Assembly (NCBI GenBank): GCA_016928395.1
Contig: JAFGKV010000093.1
Coordinates: forward strand, 1-14,157
Direction: 5' to 3'
Origin: Candidatus Fermentibacterota bacterium
Lineage (GTDB): Bacteria; JAFGKV01
Length of the DNA stretch: 14,157 bases
Position numbers and translations under genes: made by a program. The stretch's first letter is position 1. Every line of letters begins with the position of its first letter. The notes beneath the pieces are model-generated. The model saw nothing but the letters and a program-made list of their open reading frames with translations, was not told the origin of the DNA and did no database searches. Positions 1 to 7,880 of the stretch are shown here, one piece after another.

Positions 1-20
1 ACGGTTCCTCGCAGGCCTCC

Positions 21-46
21 GTAGGGGAGGGCGTCTCTGCCCTCCC
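21..46. repeat. GTAGGGG-headed stem-loop
   Basis: Perfect 8-bp arms GGGAGGGC (25-32) and GCCCTCCC (39-46) enclose the loop GTCTCT. The GTAGGGG head (21-27) resembles the GTAGGAG head of the REP-like units at 3142-3198, so it may be a cousin of that family. It could act in RNA 3'-end protection or Rho-independent pausing, but no T-run is present. Confidence 0.5.
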
Positions 47-61
47 GCACGCCGCTGGGCA

Positions 62-172
62 CCTCTGGATGCTGGTCGGGCCCGACACCGATAGCCGATA
101 GCTGACAGCCGATAGCCACCAGCGGGCCGTACTCTCCACCTCGAAAAACGTGGGTGCTCTCGCATCCAGAGG
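62..172. repeat. 11-bp inverted repeat bracketing 89 nt
   Basis: CCTCTGGATGC at 62-72 is the exact reverse complement of GCATCCAGAGG at 162-172. The enclosed segment contains the palindrome GTCGGGCCCGAC (75-86) and a heptamer array. No coding content is apparent inside. Confidence 0.5.
89..116. repeat. Heptamer tandem array CGATAGC
   Basis: Four 7-nt units follow each other: CGATAGC, CGATAGC, TGACAGC, CGATAGC. This is one of several short-unit arrays confined to gene-free stretches in this window. Confidence 0.7.
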
Positions 173-176
173 CCTT

Positions 177-207
177 ACTGAGAACTGAAGACCGACAACT
201 GAGAACT
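177..207. repeat. Heptamer tandem array ACTGAGA
   Basis: Units ACTGAGA, ACTGAAG, ACCGACA, ACTGAGA and a partial ACT lie in exact 7-nt register. It has the same period as the array at 89-116 but a different unit. Confidence 0.65.
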
Positions 208-328
208 CCGAGCGAGACCTACCATGAAGATTAAGAAGGAAAGAGGTTAAGGGGTAAGGGAATAATGGGCATCACCTCATGTTGAATCTAAGGTATTCGG
301 TGGGTGTCTTCAACCGCATATCGGCCTA

Positions 329-2950
329 TCAGCGGATCGAGATGGTCATGAGTGCCTCGGGCTCGATCCGGGCGGCGACATCACGGAGTTCTTCCGCACG
401 CACATCCCTGACCGCAGCCACTGCGCCGGGGCTTGCGGGGGGTCTGCCGGCCAGAAGGTCCATGGCCATGGAGAAGGCCCGGCCGACCCGGGTCAGACTG
501 CGGAGTCGGGCCCGCTGTTCGAAGGACATGGCCGCAGCCCGGCGCTCCAGGGAATCGGCGAACGCATCGGACGCGAGCTCGGCCACAAGGCCCTGCAGCC
601 GTTCTTCGGCTTCCTGGAGTCGCTCGGCCCGGGTGCCCACCGAAGCCGTGATGAGGGCCACGCCGTCTTCGAAGGAGGCCTGAGCTCCGAGACTGTATGC
701 CAGGCCATACCGTTCCCTGAGCACGAGACCCATCCGCCGGTCCAGCAGGGCTGCCAGCAGTTCGACTGCGGGGCGCTCATGTTCATCCAGAGAGACGGCG
801 CTGGCCATGAGCAGGTGACCTTGCCCGACGCCCAGGCTGTCATCAAGCCGCCAGACCTCGGACGAGAGCGTGCGGAGCACCGGGGGAGGCTGCTCTCCCG
901 CGGGCACTGCCTCGAAGACTTGGGCGAGACCGGCCAAAGCGGAATCCGCGTCCAAAGGCGTAGAGAGAGTGACGACCATGTTGGGGCCGACCACGTAGTC
1001 GCGGGCGAAGTCCCTAACATCCTCACCGCGCAGGGTGCTCACCGTTTCAGGTAGCCCCAGGGGCGAGTGCTCCCGGGGATCGCCTGGCTTCAGGCGCGCC
1101 CAGAGTCTCCGAACCGCCGCCTTCCCGGGAGAGCGACCCTCCCGCGCCAGAGCTGCGGCCATGGCCGACCGCTCCCGATGCAGTATCGTCGAGTCTGCCC
1201 TGGGTTCGTACAGGGCGTGGGCCAGCAAGGCCGCCGCGGTTTCCAGCGATTCCGCCGGCGCTGTCAGCCGGACATAGCCCCATCGTGAGGAGTAGTAGTA
1301 GTCATCGAACGGGATCCAGGGGTTGTCGCTGACTTGCAGCGCTGCGCCGAGATCGGCTAACCTGCCCAGGAAAAGCTCTTCGGTCATATGGGCAGGCCCC
1401 GTGCCCACCGTGCGGTGGAGGAGTTCCGCTACGCCTTCCTTGCCCGGTGGCTCCAGAGCGCCGCGCTGCCGCAGGAGGATATGCATGCCTGCCAGCTCGA
1501 TTCCCGGTTCCGAACGCACCCAGATCACCACGCCCGAGGGGAGCGTATCGGCGGCATCCACGAAAGTTCCCTCCTCTTCCAGAACAATGGGTGGGAGGTT
1601 CGGCACGCATTCCTCGACCACCGGGAGGGGGCCCGAGGCCTGAGGGAGCGTTGACACGGTTGGTACCGGGTCGAGTCCCTCATACGAAGGGGTTTCCTCC
1701 GTGGGCAGCTCATAGAGAGAGGCAACGGGGGAGACCAGATACGGTGCGACGTCACGGCGCCACCCGTCTGAGTCGACCTCTCCCAGCGCCTCCCAGAGGC
1801 CGGCCAGGCCGTCCCATCCCAGGGAGGTCAGCAGGTCATAGGCCATGACCGCTAACATGTGAGGCCGTTCCAGCCAACGTACCGTTTCGTTTCGCCACTC
1901 CCCTGCGGCTCGGCGCAGGTCGTCATCCCCCGCGGCCAGGGCCGATTCCAGGATCGCATTCATCCGGCCTGACACGACACCGCAGGAGTCGGGGGAGACC
2001 ACGCCGGCTGACAAGGTGAGCCGGCACGCATCGGGGCCGATGTGCAGCGAGCCGTCCCACGATGACACCGCGCTATCGTGCACACGCGTAAGCGCCTGGG
2101 GCAGGAGCAGCGAAGCCAGGAAGAACGAAGGGAACGAGGGGTCGTGGGGCCCCGGCCCCTCGAAGGTGGCGGAGAGGGAAGCCGAAGGGAGAGGCGCCCA
2201 GATGGTGTCAGGCTGGACTCTTGCCTGGGCGAAGGGGCAGGGCGTGGCAGGCGGAACGGGGGCAGGCGGGGCGGTCCCGAAGGCGCCCTGCAGGAGTTCC
2301 CACGCGAGCGGCCAGGAGAAACGCCCGATGAGCAGCAGGGTCATGTTGTTGGGTACATAGTGGCGGTGATAGTAGTCCAGAATGGTCTCCCGGGGCATAG
2401 CCGCAACGGTGGCGGGGCTGCCCAGGATCGGGAACCGGCATGGAGAGGAATCGTAGAGAGACCGTGCCCGATGAAGCCACAGGAAGTCATCGGGGCGCGA
2501 CCGGTCCTTGGCGATCTCTTCCAGAACGATCAACTTCTCCTTCTCGAATTTCTCAGGAGCGATGGTCGAGGAGAACAGCATCTCGGCTTGCACCCGCAGG
2601 AGGGTCTCCAGTTCATCGGGCGCCGACAACCCTATGAGTATAGTGCCACGCTCTCTCGTGGCTGCGTTCACGTAGAGGCCGTGGAGATCCATGGTCTCGT
2701 AGAGCTGCTCCTGGGTCATGGAGGCCGTGCCGTTGAACAGGAGATGCTCCAGCAGATGGGTCGCACCGCTGGTGGTCTCATCCTCGCGCTCCGATCCGGC
2801 CCCGACCAGTACCGTGGATGAGACCACGGGCAGCGACTGGTCTGGGAGCACGATGACCCTCAGGCCATTCGAGAGGGTGCCGTCCACCGCCGCGGAAAAG
2901 GGATTTGCCCAGGCGCCAGTGGCCAACGCGATGAGTGCGAGTGTTCTCAT
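329..2950 (-). CDS. Exported two-domain M16 (insulinase/pitrilysin-type) zinc peptidase
   Basis: This 873-aa protein is predicted to degrade peptides or small proteins outside the cytoplasm. Residues 1-15 form a short signal peptide. The N-terminal half carries the inverted zinc motif H65-L-L-E-H69 (E68 the general base), and E144/E145 lies about 76 residues later, as expected for the third ligand. In the C-terminal half the aligned positions are E509, H512 and R513, so all three catalytic-site residues are lost. That half keeps the family motif RERYGLAYS (about 745-753), which usually helps form the substrate chamber. This active plus inactive arrangement is normal for fused M16 peptidases. 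The ATG is preceded by AGGAGG with a 6-nt spacer. The next gene upstream on the same strand encodes another exported metallopeptidase, but 567 nt of repeats separate them, so separate promoters are likely. Confidence 0.93.
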   Translation of the reverse strand: MRTLALIALATGAWANPFSAAVDGTLSNGLRVIVLPDQSLPVVSSTVLVGAGSEREDETTSGATHLLEHLLFNGTASMTQEQLYETMDLHGLYVNAATRERGTILIGLSAPDELETLLRVQAEMLFSSTIAPEKFEKEKLIVLEEIAKDRSRPDDFLWLHRARSLYDSSPCRFPILGSPATVAAMPRETILDYYHRHYVPNNMTLLLIGRFSWPLAWELLQGAFGTAPPAPVPPATPCPFAQARVQPDTIWAPLPSASLSATFEGPGPHDPSFPSFFLASLLLPQALTRVHDSAVSSWDGSLHIGPDACRLTLSAGVVSPDSCGVVSGRMNAILESALAAGDDDLRRAAGEWRNETVRWLERPHMLAVMAYDLLTSLGWDGLAGLWEALGEVDSDGWRRDVAPYLVSPVASLYELPTEETPSYEGLDPVPTVSTLPQASGPLPVVEECVPNLPPIVLEEEGTFVDAADTLPSGVVIWVRSEPGIELAGMHILLRQRGALEPPGKEGVAELLHRTVGTGPAHMTEELFLGRLADLGAALQVSDNPWIPFDDYYYSSRWGYVRLTAPAESLETAAALLAHALYEPRADSTILHRERSAMAAALAREGRSPGKAAVRRLWARLKPGDPREHSPLGLPETVSTLRGEDVRDFARDYVVGPNMVVTLSTPLDADSALAGLAQVFEAVPAGEQPPPVLRTLSSEVWRLDDSLGVGQGHLLMASAVSLDEHERPAVELLAALLDRRMGLVLRERYGLAYSLGAQASFEDGVALITASVGTRAERLQEAEERLQGLVAELASDAFADSLERRAAAMSFEQRARLRSLTRVGRAFSMAMDLLAGRPPASPGAVAAVRDVRAEELRDVAARIEPEALMTISIR

Positions 2951-2981
2951 GGCCTGCCTCCTTCTGTGGTAGCGCTACGCA

Positions 2982-3056
2982 GGGTTCAGGGTTTCGGCTC
3001 GCCTTGCGAGCAGGGTTCAGCTCGCCTTGCGAGCGGGGTTCAGGGTTCAGGGTTCA
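2982..3056. repeat. GGGTTCA heptamer array with twin hairpins
   Basis: GGGTTCA occurs at 2982-2988, 3013-3019, 3036-3042, 3043-3049 and 3050-3056. Interleaved are two identical 15-nt hairpins GCTCGCCTTGCGAGC at 2997-3011 and 3020-3034 (6-bp stem, CTT loop). Confidence 0.75.
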
Positions 3057-3141
3057 GTCGGGCCTCCGAGGGCGAAGGCACTCAGGGTTTTCGGGGTTGA
3101 GAGGACAGCGCATCGCACGGGCGCGGTGCAGTGCACTCTCG

Positions 3142-3198
3142 GTAGGAGCGGCTTCAGCCGCGACACGCCACCCGTGTCGGGCCTGAAGGCCCTCCTAC
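3142..3198. repeat. Paired inverted REP-like palindromic units
   Basis: Two 26-nt units face each other across the 5-nt spacer CCACC. The left unit (3142-3167) reads GTAGGAG, then the palindrome CGGCTTCAGCCG, then CGACACG. The right unit (3173-3198) is its inverse, with internal palindrome GGCCTGAAGGCC. The outer arms GTAGGAG/CTCCTAC and CGACACG/CGTGTCG match perfectly. The four differences between the units lie in the inner stem and are paired, so each unit keeps its own hairpin. The GTAGGAG...CTTCAG...CGAC core resembles REP sequences known from Xanthomonadaceae and Pseudomonas. A RAYT-type transposase, which usually mobilises REPs, is not in the window. Confidence 0.8.
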
Positions 3199-3250
3199 TC
3201 TGTCCATGCGGCCCCTGATCGCCCACGGGCGAGAGAGCTCGGGTCAGTCT

Positions 3251-3324
3251 CGTTATCGATATCGTTGTCGTAATCGTAGTCGAGGCTCCGGTCATCCGAG
3301 TATGAGTGCGCATACGAGTATGAG
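3251..3324. repeat. Two adjacent hexamer arrays
   Basis: The first array (3251-3280) has five 6-nt units of the form CGNNNT: CGTTAT, CGATAT, CGTTGT, CGTAAT, CGTAGT. The second (3301-3324) has TATGAG, TGCGCA, TACGAG, TATGAG. Both are degenerate but keep strict period. Confidence 0.6.
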
Positions 3325-3424
3325 CCTTGCATGTTCTCTCACACACGGGTCCGAGGTCTTGGGAGGGTGGGGGGTCGGCGCACTGACACCACCGACCGAT
3401 GGCCCGCCCCCATCCACCCAGTCT

Positions 3425-3515
3425 TCCATCCATCCATCATTCCATCATTCCATTCATCCAGTCGTCCATTCACCCAGTCGTCCATTCATCCAGTCGTCCA
3501 CTCATCCATCCCATT
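3425..3515. repeat. TCCA-rich array with 16-nt higher-order unit
   Basis: It begins as TCCA/TCAT tetramers. From 3449 it becomes 16-nt units TCCATTCATCCAGTCG at 3449-3464, 3465-3480 (one change) and 3481-3496, followed by a degenerate partial unit. It ends next to the stop codon of the M1-like peptidase gene. The units are contiguous with no spacers. Confidence 0.75.
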
Positions 3516-3517
3516 CC

Positions 3518-5527
3518 CTACTCTGCCGCACTGACCCGGATCATCATGGGATTGTCCCTCACGGGCCAGGTCTTCTTCAGCATGGTGCGGGTGCCGCCGA
3601 ATGTCAGCAGGCTGGACGACCCATAGTGCACGACTTTGGTCAGCACCGCAGCCAGGGTTGCCTCGTCGATACCAGCCGCGGGCCGAATCCAAGACATGGC
3701 CGCATCTTCCGTTTCACCGACGGCGATGAGCGTCTGGTCAGGTGTGACACAGTCGGCGTCTATCGCCAGCGTGTCGCCGGCGAACTCAATGAGATCACCG
3801 AAGAAGGGAGCGAGTAGTGCCCGAATGGCGGGAGAGTCGCCCGCGACCATGAGAGACCGTGCCTCGGGGTCAAAGGAGTCAACGATCTGCACGGAGCCCT
3901 CGGTCGGCCAGCACGCGGCGATCATCGAATCCAACGGGCTCGAGAGGAGCTGGAGGGTGTCGGCGCCCAGGATCCTGCCGATGCCGGGAGGCCCCTCTCC
4001 CGGTTGGAGTATGCGGAAGATGTCCATGGCCGGATCAATCACGACCTGCTGGGCTGCCTGCACGGGAAGCACCGTGTCCAGCCTCGTGCCGGTCATTGTG
4101 AGCCTGAAGTCGCGAACCTGGTGGGAATCGCCCGCGGCGATCGTCACCGCCACCGGGATGCGCATGATATAGGCCGGCTCCGATTGGGAGAGGACAACCC
4201 GAACACCGCCGGGAACGGGGTCGGCCGCATCAAGAATGAGTTCAGGCGCCCCGACACGCGTGACCCACTGGGCAAAAAACGGCTGGAGATCCTCCCCTGC
4301 CACATCGGAGAATGTTACTGCCACGTCATCCCAGGTTGCCCGGCGGAACAGGTGGGTCGCGTAGAACTCCCGCACGCCCCGGAAGAAGGCTTCGTCGCCC
4401 AGCTGGCGTCGCAACATGTGAAATACCATGGCGGCCTTGCCGTAGCCCACCGCCGCGGTGGCTGAGGAGTGGCGTTCCCTGAACTCGGTCAGCGGCATGT
4501 CGGCCTTGCCTGCCGTATACCAGGAGTAGTGCTGAAGCTGGCGGAGCCGGTACTCACGATCTTCCCCGGCGAGTTCCTTGTAGTAGTGATCAGCCAGATA
4601 CGCGGTCAGCCCTTCACACCAGTTGCCCGACTCGTAGTCGACATAGATGCCGTTGCCGAACCAGTTATGCAGGATCTCGTGGCCGTAGGAAGTGTGAACT
4701 ATGAACGGCAGGCGTATGACCATGCTGCCCAGCAAGGTGAACGACGGCATGCCGTAGCCCGTCTGCCAGAAGTTCTCGACCAGAGCAAACTTCTGGTAGG
4801 CATACGACCCGATCATGCTGTCGTACAGCGCAAGGTAGCGGCAGGTGGCATCCAGGTAGGTCTGGGCCAAAGCGGAATCGGGGGAGAGGAGGTAGGCCTG
4901 GGCTGACACGCCGCCGCAGGCCTGCTCATCACGGGTAAAGCGGCCGGCCACCAGATAGGCTTCCTCCATGGGATGACTGCAGTGCCAGGTGGTGAAGCCA
5001 GGGCTTCGGCTATCGATGCCCTGGCTCACGCACTCCCATCCAGGCGGCAGGCTCACGTGGAGCGTGAAGGTCATCATGCGATCTGGAATGGTGGGCAACC
5101 AGTAGCTCGCTCCCGAAAGGAACACGCCCGCCGAGTCGATGATGCCGACGGTGGTCTCGAACCCCCGGGCGTAGTCGCCCTTGCCCTCGAAGGCATGATG
5201 AAGCCGTCCGGTGTAGCGCACGATCAGGGGATCGGGCAGGCCGTGGGATGCCTCGAGTCGCACGATGCGGGCAACCTCGCCCGGGATGTCGATTGCCGCT
5301 GAGGTATCGGGATCGACGATGATCACACCGGGGACGGGGTGAACGTGCAGTGAACGATTGAGCGCCAGGTAGACAGAGGTCTCTTCAAGCCCTACTGAGA
5401 GAGTATCCACGACATCGAGACTTCCGGATGCAGGGTCGAGGGTGATCCGGGCCTTGTGGTCTACGATACCTCTATCTGACGGAAACGCGACGATGCCCAC
5501 GCACAGGGCGACAAGGCTGATACGCAC
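3518..5527 (-). CDS. Exported M1-like (gluzincin) metallopeptidase with shortened HEXXH-to-Glu spacing
   Basis: This 669-aa protein probably acts as an envelope aminopeptidase or peptidase. An N-terminal hydrophobic stretch (about residues 2-15) looks like a signal peptide. The zinc motif is H283-E-I-L-H287 followed by NWFGN, with the third ligand E305 in NWCEG. The gap between H287 and E305 is 17 residues, while classical M1 enzymes have 18. The GAMEN substrate-binding motif is replaced by GYGMPSF (257-263). Y362 in YGKAAMVFHML fits the M1 catalytic tyrosine. Residues 1-200 fit the β-rich N-terminal M1 domain. The last ~170 residues, beyond about 495, match no domain I recognise. The start is GTG, with AAAGGAG 6 nt upstream. 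It follows murI on the same strand after 98 nt. Confidence 0.85.
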   Translation of the reverse strand: MRISLVALCVGIVAFPSDRGIVDHKARITLDPASGSLDVVDTLSVGLEETSVYLALNRSLHVHPVPGVIIVDPDTSAAIDIPGEVARIVRLEASHGLPDPLIVRYTGRLHHAFEGKGDYARGFETTVGIIDSAGVFLSGASYWLPTIPDRMMTFTLHVSLPPGWECVSQGIDSRSPGFTTWHCSHPMEEAYLVAGRFTRDEQACGGVSAQAYLLSPDSALAQTYLDATCRYLALYDSMIGSYAYQKFALVENFWQTGYGMPSFTLLGSMVIRLPFIVHTSYGHEILHNWFGNGIYVDYESGNWCEGLTAYLADHYYKELAGEDREYRLRQLQHYSWYTAGKADMPLTEFRERHSSATAAVGYGKAAMVFHMLRRQLGDEAFFRGVREFYATHLFRRATWDDVAVTFSDVAGEDLQPFFAQWVTRVGAPELILDAADPVPGGVRVVLSQSEPAYIMRIPVAVTIAAGDSHQVRDFRLTMTGTRLDTVLPVQAAQQVVIDPAMDIFRILQPGEGPPGIGRILGADTLQLLSSPLDSMIAACWPTEGSVQIVDSFDPEARSLMVAGDSPAIRALLAPFFGDLIEFAGDTLAIDADCVTPDQTLIAVGETEDAAMSWIRPAAGIDEATLAAVLTKVVHYGSSSLLTFGGTRTMLKKTWPVRDNPMMIRVSAAE

Positions 5528-5625
5528 ACTAGGCTCCTTTGCTGCTCAGGCCGCAGGGTTTGGAATCTTGGAACGGGGCGTGTCGTACTCTACCCTGCGT
5601 ACGGGAATCGAGGTTTTCTCCTCCG

Positions 5626-6438
5626 TCACGGGGTCAGTGATGCCCGTTCAACGTGAGTAACCGGTCGCCCCAGGAAACGGTCCGCGACGCCGATGAATGA
5701 CGGGGGAATGTCAGTCAGGTAGCAGCGCATCGGGGAGGCAGGGCCGGGATTCTCCGGGACGGTCCGCGCCAGCAGGTTCTTCACCTCGCGGGATGTCTGA
5801 GTTGCCGAATCCACGATCCTGATATCGGATCCGACGACGCGCCGCAGCGTCGGTAAGAGCAGCGGATAATGGGTGCATCCCAAGACCAACGTATCGATCC
5901 CTTGGGCCAGGAGGGGGGCCAGGTAGTGCCGGGCAGTCATGGCAGCGACCTCGGTTTCCTCCCATCCTTCTTCCACCAAGGGCACGAAGAGCGGGCATGC
6001 CTGGCTGAATACCAGCCACTCGGGTTTGCGTGCCTGGATGCTTCGGCGATACGCCTGGGATCCGATGGTTGCGGCGGTGCCGATGACGCCGATGCGGCCG
6101 CCGGTGCTGACACGGATCGCTTCCTCCACGCCGGGATCGATGACGCCCACGACAGGCACGCCAAGACGCGCTGCCAATTCGGGAAGAGCAGTCGCCGACA
6201 TGGTATTGCAGGCAAGCACCATGAGCTTGATGCCTTTGCCCAGCAGGAACGCCGAGCCTTCCTCCGCGAACCGAAAGATCGCCTCGCGCGACTTTGTGCC
6301 GTAGGGGACTCTGGCGGTATCTCCCAAGTAGATCAAGCTCTCTTGGGGCAGGTCTTCCAGGAGCGACCGCACGACGGTGAGGCCGCCCAAGCCGCTGTCG
6401 AACACGCCGATGGGGGAGGAGAGAGTCGGCTCAATCAC
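5626..6438 (-). CDS. murI: Glutamate racemase
   Basis: It interconverts L- and D-glutamate, supplying D-Glu for peptidoglycan stem peptides in the cytoplasm. From the chosen start it is 270 aa, the usual size. Motifs in order: GVFDSGLGG (D14, S15), DTARVPYGTKS (40-50), the first catalytic cysteine C77 in LACNTMSA, and the second C188 in LGCTHYP with H190. The frame stays open upstream, but that extension lies inside the neighbouring gene and lacks family similarity. The GTG at 6438, just before IEPTLSSPIGVFDSG, gives the expected N-terminus. This start overlaps the stop of the radical SAM gene by 8 nt (GTGATTGA), so translation is probably coupled. No strong Shine-Dalgarno sequence precedes it, which also fits coupling. 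Confidence 0.95.
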   Translation of the reverse strand: MIEPTLSSPIGVFDSGLGGLTVVRSLLEDLPQESLIYLGDTARVPYGTKSREAIFRFAEEGSAFLLGKGIKLMVLACNTMSATALPELAARLGVPVVGVIDPGVEEAIRVSTGGRIGVIGTAATIGSQAYRRSIQARKPEWLVFSQACPLFVPLVEEGWEETEVAAMTARHYLAPLLAQGIDTLVLGCTHYPLLLPTLRRVVGSDIRIVDSATQTSREVKNLLARTVPENPGPASPMRCYLTDIPPSFIGVADRFLGRPVTHVERASLTP

Positions 6439-7768
6439 GGTAGGCCGCCGGGTTCTTGAGACGCCGCGCACACTGCCGCGCGCGCCATGTGGCGCCCAGC
6501 AGGGAAAGCAGTGGTGCGGTCCACCGCGACATGGGCGGCGGATTGTAGTACACGGGTTCCAGAAGATCGTCATCGGGGCGCAGCACGCCATGCTCGATGG
6601 CGTAGGCCTGGAGCCTGGTATGGGGATAGATCCGTACCACCAGCACGAAACAGCCGTTGAGCCTGAACCGGGAGCCGAGCTTCAGTTTGGATTTGATCAG
6701 GAACTTTCCGAGCTTCGCCAGAGAAGCCGGGGTCTCGCCCGGCCCGTTGATCATGAAGTTCCACTCACCGCTCATGCCCACGCGGCGCAAGACCTCCACC
6801 GCCCGGTAGAGGTCTTCCTCCTGCAGGCCCTTGCCCCACAAGTCAAGCAGCTCGTTTGATGCGACGTCGGGAGAGAAGAACATCGCCTGGCAGCCGGCGC
6901 GCTGCCACAGTTTCACCGATTCCTCGGTGAGTCCCCGTTCCTTAAACCACCCTGTCCAGCGGAGGTTCAAGCCTCGGCGCAGCATCTCCTCGGCGATGGC
7001 ATCGGCGTGGGACCGCGGATGATTGAAGATCTCATCGGCGAACATGAAGGCGTTCAGCCCGAAGTCATGGACCAGGCCCTCTAGCTCATCCACCACCGCC
7101 CCGGGCTCACGGATTCGCAGGGTGCGCTGGAAGAGGTAGTGGTTGCTGCAGTGAATGCAGTCGAGGGCGCATCCTCGTTTTGCCTGGACCGCCACGCCCA
7201 TGGGTTCCCGGGCATAGGCTCGCACGTCGAACATGCGCCAGTCAGGGAGGCCGGCCAGGCCGAAGGGAACGGGAGAGCAGCGGCCGGTGAACCGCACGGC
7301 CCCATCTTCCCTGAAAAGAACCCCCTTGACGGATTGTGGCGTATCCAGGGCATCCAGGAGGGCCGGGAATGATTCCTCGCCCTCGCCGAACACGCCCAGG
7401 TCGATCTCAGGAATGGCCTGCATCAGTTCCGTGGCATACAGGGAAAAGCCCGAGCCGCCCACGACGATGCGGGCTTCGGGGGCATGGGATCTGATCTCCC
7501 GCAGTACGGAGCGGTGCTCGTCGATGGTGGAGAGATGCATGCCGGGCCGTGCGTTCTTGATGTTGCGAATGGAGACACCCACCACATCGGGCCTGACCGT
7601 GCCCAGAGCTCGGCATAGGGCCGCGCTGTCCCCGATGCCGAGGTTGCGGTCATACCCACACACATGATGCCCCGCCGTGCGCAGGGCAGTGGCTAGGTAG
7701 GCGAGGCCCAGAGGAAAGATGGGCGGTTCATCCAGCAGGGTGTTTGTCTGAACCAAGAGAACTCGCAC
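6431..7768 (-). CDS. Radical SAM protein with N-terminal B12-binding-type domain
   Basis: A 445-aa protein of the B12-binding-domain/radical SAM superfamily, whose members often methylate or rearrange unactivated carbons. Residues 1-140 fit the Rossmann-like cobalamin-binding fold (VLLVQTN start, GLAYLATALRTAGH, IVVGGSGFS at 101-109, FGEGEESFP at 128-135). The expected DxHxxG histidine is not visible: the region reads YDRNLG. The Fe-S cluster motif is C200-x3-C204-x2-C207 in KRGCALDCIHCSN, followed by radical SAM barrel features such as MFADEIF. The start is GTG at 7768, which has GGAGG 5 nt upstream; the open frame extends further but only through repeats. It is co-transcribed with murI. The substrate cannot be told from sequence. 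Confidence 0.88.
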   Translation of the reverse strand: MRVLLVQTNTLLDEPPIFPLGLAYLATALRTAGHHVCGYDRNLGIGDSAALCRALGTVRPDVVGVSIRNIKNARPGMHLSTIDEHRSVLREIRSHAPEARIVVGGSGFSLYATELMQAIPEIDLGVFGEGEESFPALLDALDTPQSVKGVLFREDGAVRFTGRCSPVPFGLAGLPDWRMFDVRAYAREPMGVAVQAKRGCALDCIHCSNHYLFQRTLRIREPGAVVDELEGLVHDFGLNAFMFADEIFNHPRSHADAIAEEMLRRGLNLRWTGWFKERGLTEESVKLWQRAGCQAMFFSPDVASNELLDLWGKGLQEEDLYRAVEVLRRVGMSGEWNFMINGPGETPASLAKLGKFLIKSKLKLGSRFRLNGCFVLVVRIYPHTRLQAYAIEHGVLRPDDDLLEPVYYNPPPMSRWTAPLLSLLGATWRARQCARRLKNPAAYRD

Positions 7769-7836
7769 ACATACCTCCGAAACCACATCAAAGAAACCCC
7801 ATGCGCCTGCGTGAGCGCCATGGCGATACGGGGGGC

Positions 7837-7864
7837 AAAATAGCACGCATCGCGTGCGCAGCAA
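7837..7864 (-). promoter_or_regulatory. Candidate promoter of the radical SAM-murI operon with palindrome in the spacer
   Basis: On the minus strand, TTGCTG (7864-7859) and TATTTT (7842-7837) are separated by 16 nt. Nearly the whole spacer is a perfect inverted repeat GCACGC-ATC-GCGTGC (7843-7857), which could be an operator. A start near 7830 would give a leader of about 60 nt before the GTG at 7768. Assigned by eye only. Confidence 0.35.
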
Positions 7865-7880
7865 CCCGGGGGGGAGGGAA

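Larger units (their letters stand above)
1..328. other. Gene-free 3' flank of the M16 peptidase gene
   Basis: No convincing coding region is seen on either strand. The stretch holds a GC-rich stem-loop (25-46), a 12-bp palindrome centred at 80/81, two heptamer arrays (89-116 and 177-207) and an 11-bp inverted repeat (62-72 with 162-172) bracketing the first array. A purine-rich piece (about 223-263) precedes the 3' end of the minus-strand gene. No T-tract follows any of the hairpins, so a classical intrinsic terminator is not evident. Confidence 0.6.
2951..3517. other. Repeat-filled intergenic region between two exported peptidase genes
   Basis: No gene is supported here. From left to right it holds a palindrome GTAGCGCTAC (2969-2978), a GGGTTCA heptamer array with two copies of a GCTCGC/GCGAGC hairpin, a twin REP-like element, two hexamer arrays, and a TCCA-rich array with a 16-nt unit that ends within 10 nt of the stop codon of the upstream minus-strand gene. 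Open frames here translate to low-complexity His/Pro/Ser peptides produced by the repeats. Confidence 0.7.

Noticed and set aside
1-60. Intrinsic terminator at the left edge
   Set aside because: The 25-46 stem-loop is stable, but no T-run follows on either strand and no gene ends close enough to it.
329-2950. A second active site in the C-terminal half of the M16 peptidase
   Set aside because: At the aligned position the residues are E509, H512 and R513 where His, Glu and His are expected, so this half is non-catalytic, as usual for fused M16 proteins.
2981-3433. Open frames of 80-130 codons on both strands in the peptidase intergenic region
   Set aside because: Their translations are low-complexity products of the repeats, with no ribosome binding site or family motif.
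3425-3515. Possible CRISPR array because of repeated 16-nt units
   Set aside because: The units are contiguous with no unique spacers, are built from TCCA tetramers, and no cas gene is nearby. It is a plain tandem repeat.
6439-6591. Upstream extension of murI to an ATG at 6591
   Set aside because: The extra 51 residues are Cys/Pro/Arg-rich, lie wholly within the radical SAM gene and precede the conserved racemase N-terminus. The GTG at 6438 gives the normal length.
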